Source: Minisyncoccota bacterium (GTDB lineage: Bacteria; Patescibacteriota; Minisyncoccia; JAHIHE01; JAGLIN01). Taken from it: a DNA stretch of 6,072 bases. Where the stretch lies: the NCBI GenBank assembly GCA_023270095.1, contig JAGLSJ010000036.1, forward strand, positions 1 to 6,072, in the 5' to 3' direction. Shown piece by piece: positions 5,945-6,072 of this stretch (its first letter is position 1; each line of letters begins with the position of its first letter). The position numbers and the translations under genes are program-made. The notes beneath the pieces are model-generated. The model was not told where the DNA came from and ran no database searches. It was given only the letters and a program-made list of their open reading frames with translations.

Positions 5945-5963
5945 AAGTTTAAACTTTATAACA
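5945..5963 (-). promoter_or_regulatory. Candidate secD promoter -10 overlapping a 12-bp palindrome
   Basis: Minus-strand positions 5963-5955 read TGTTATAAA, an extended -10. The -35 position holds TTAAGG (5983-5978), a poor match. The perfect palindrome AAGTTTAAACTT (5945-5956) covers the downstream edge of the -10 and the expected start site near 5948, a position typical of a repressor site. A+T-rich palindromes arise easily by chance. Confidence 0.3.
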
Positions 5964-6000
5964 AACCAAGAGACTATCCTTAATTATCTTTACAAGGTTA

Positions 6001-6029
6001 AATTTATATTAGAATTGCTTGATTGTCAA
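6001..6029 (-). promoter_or_regulatory. Candidate distal secDF promoter
   Basis: The minus strand has a perfect TTGACA (6029-6024), a 17-nt spacer and TAAATT (6006-6001); TATAAA two bases earlier gives a 15-nt alternative. Transcription from here would give secD a leader of roughly 300 nt that includes the inverted-repeat element. Its -35 box overlaps that of the plus-strand candidate promoter. Confidence 0.4.
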
Positions 6030-6051
6030 ATACTATTTTTTCAACTACAAT
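6023..6051 (+). promoter_or_regulatory. Candidate promoter of the divergent plus-strand gene
   Basis: TTGTCA (6023-6028), a 17-nt spacer and TACAAT (6046-6051) each differ from consensus by one base. Transcription would start near 6058, giving a leader of only about 12 nt that consists essentially of the ribosome-binding site of the ATG at 6070. Confidence 0.5.
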
Positions 6052-6057
6052 ACAAAT

Positions 6058-6072
6058 AGGTGATAAATTATG
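6058..6072 (+). CDS. Start of a probable divergent gene (ribosome-binding site and ATG only)
   Basis: AGGTGA (6058-6063) lies six bases before an ATG (6070-6072) that is the last codon in the window. With a good promoter just upstream this looks like the start of a plus-strand gene divergent from secD. Nothing of the protein can be seen. Confidence 0.4.

Larger units (their letters stand above)
5697..6069. other. 373-bp intergenic region upstream of secD
   Basis: No conventional protein gene is visible. From left to right it holds a plus-strand ten-codon ORF with a strong ribosome-binding site and overlapping hairpin (5733-5787), a repeat-like element with inverted ends (5773-5919), a 12-bp palindrome overlapping a minus-strand extended -10 box (5945-5963), and promoter-like boxes on both strands near 6001-6051. 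The spacing implies a secD leader of about 250-300 nt if the distal minus-strand promoter is used. Confidence 0.7.

Noticed and set aside
1..6072. Recoded TGA (glycine) as in Gracilibacteria/SR1
   Set aside because: All long genes are complete under the standard code with no internal TGA and end in TAA or TAG; nothing requires recoding.

Overview
This is a strongly A+T-rich bacterial window. Every well-supported gene lies on the minus strand, so transcription runs from right to left. The best fit is a member of the Candidate Phyla Radiation (Patescibacteria). That is an inference from three things: a membrane protein followed by a TraG/VirD4-like ATPase of a kind common in those genomes, a regulator joining sigma region 4 to a HARE-type winged helix, and the small A+T-rich gene style. 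No rRNA or other lineage marker is present to confirm it. The standard bacterial code fits, because no reading frame needs TGA as a sense codon.

Layout in the direction of transcription. (1) Positions 5697-6069 are a 373-bp intergenic region. It holds candidate divergent promoters with overlapping -35 boxes, a 12-bp palindrome, a 127-bp element with inverted-repeat ends, and a ten-codon plus-strand ORF whose perfect Shine-Dalgarno sequence lies inside a hairpin. The window stops on an ATG at 6070-6072 that is probably the start of a divergent plus-strand gene. (2) secD (5696-4350) and secF (4321-3218) are 28 bp apart and form an operon for the membrane-embedded motor that helps SecYEG export proteins. 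Both carry the expected proton-path residues. SecF has an unusual acidic insertion of about 75 residues. (3) Positions 2820-3217 are a 398-bp intergenic region with an intrinsic terminator for secDF, a second terminator-like hairpin, and a near-consensus minus-strand promoter with a leader of about 130 nt. (4) The 353-aa regulator (2819-1758) is followed by a 429-aa membrane protein (1700-411) and the N-terminal third or less of a P-loop ATPase (383 to the left edge). Gaps of 57 and 27 bp suggest co-transcription of these three.

The export module (SecDF) and the putative membrane ATPase module are separated by terminators and a new promoter, so they are likely independent transcription units. 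The least ordinary parts are the sigma4/HARE regulator, the SecF insertion, and the two intergenic regions. Those regions share several short sequence blocks in the same order and so look like two diverged copies of one repeat flanking secDF. I see no tRNA, rRNA, CRISPR array, transposase or prophage gene.
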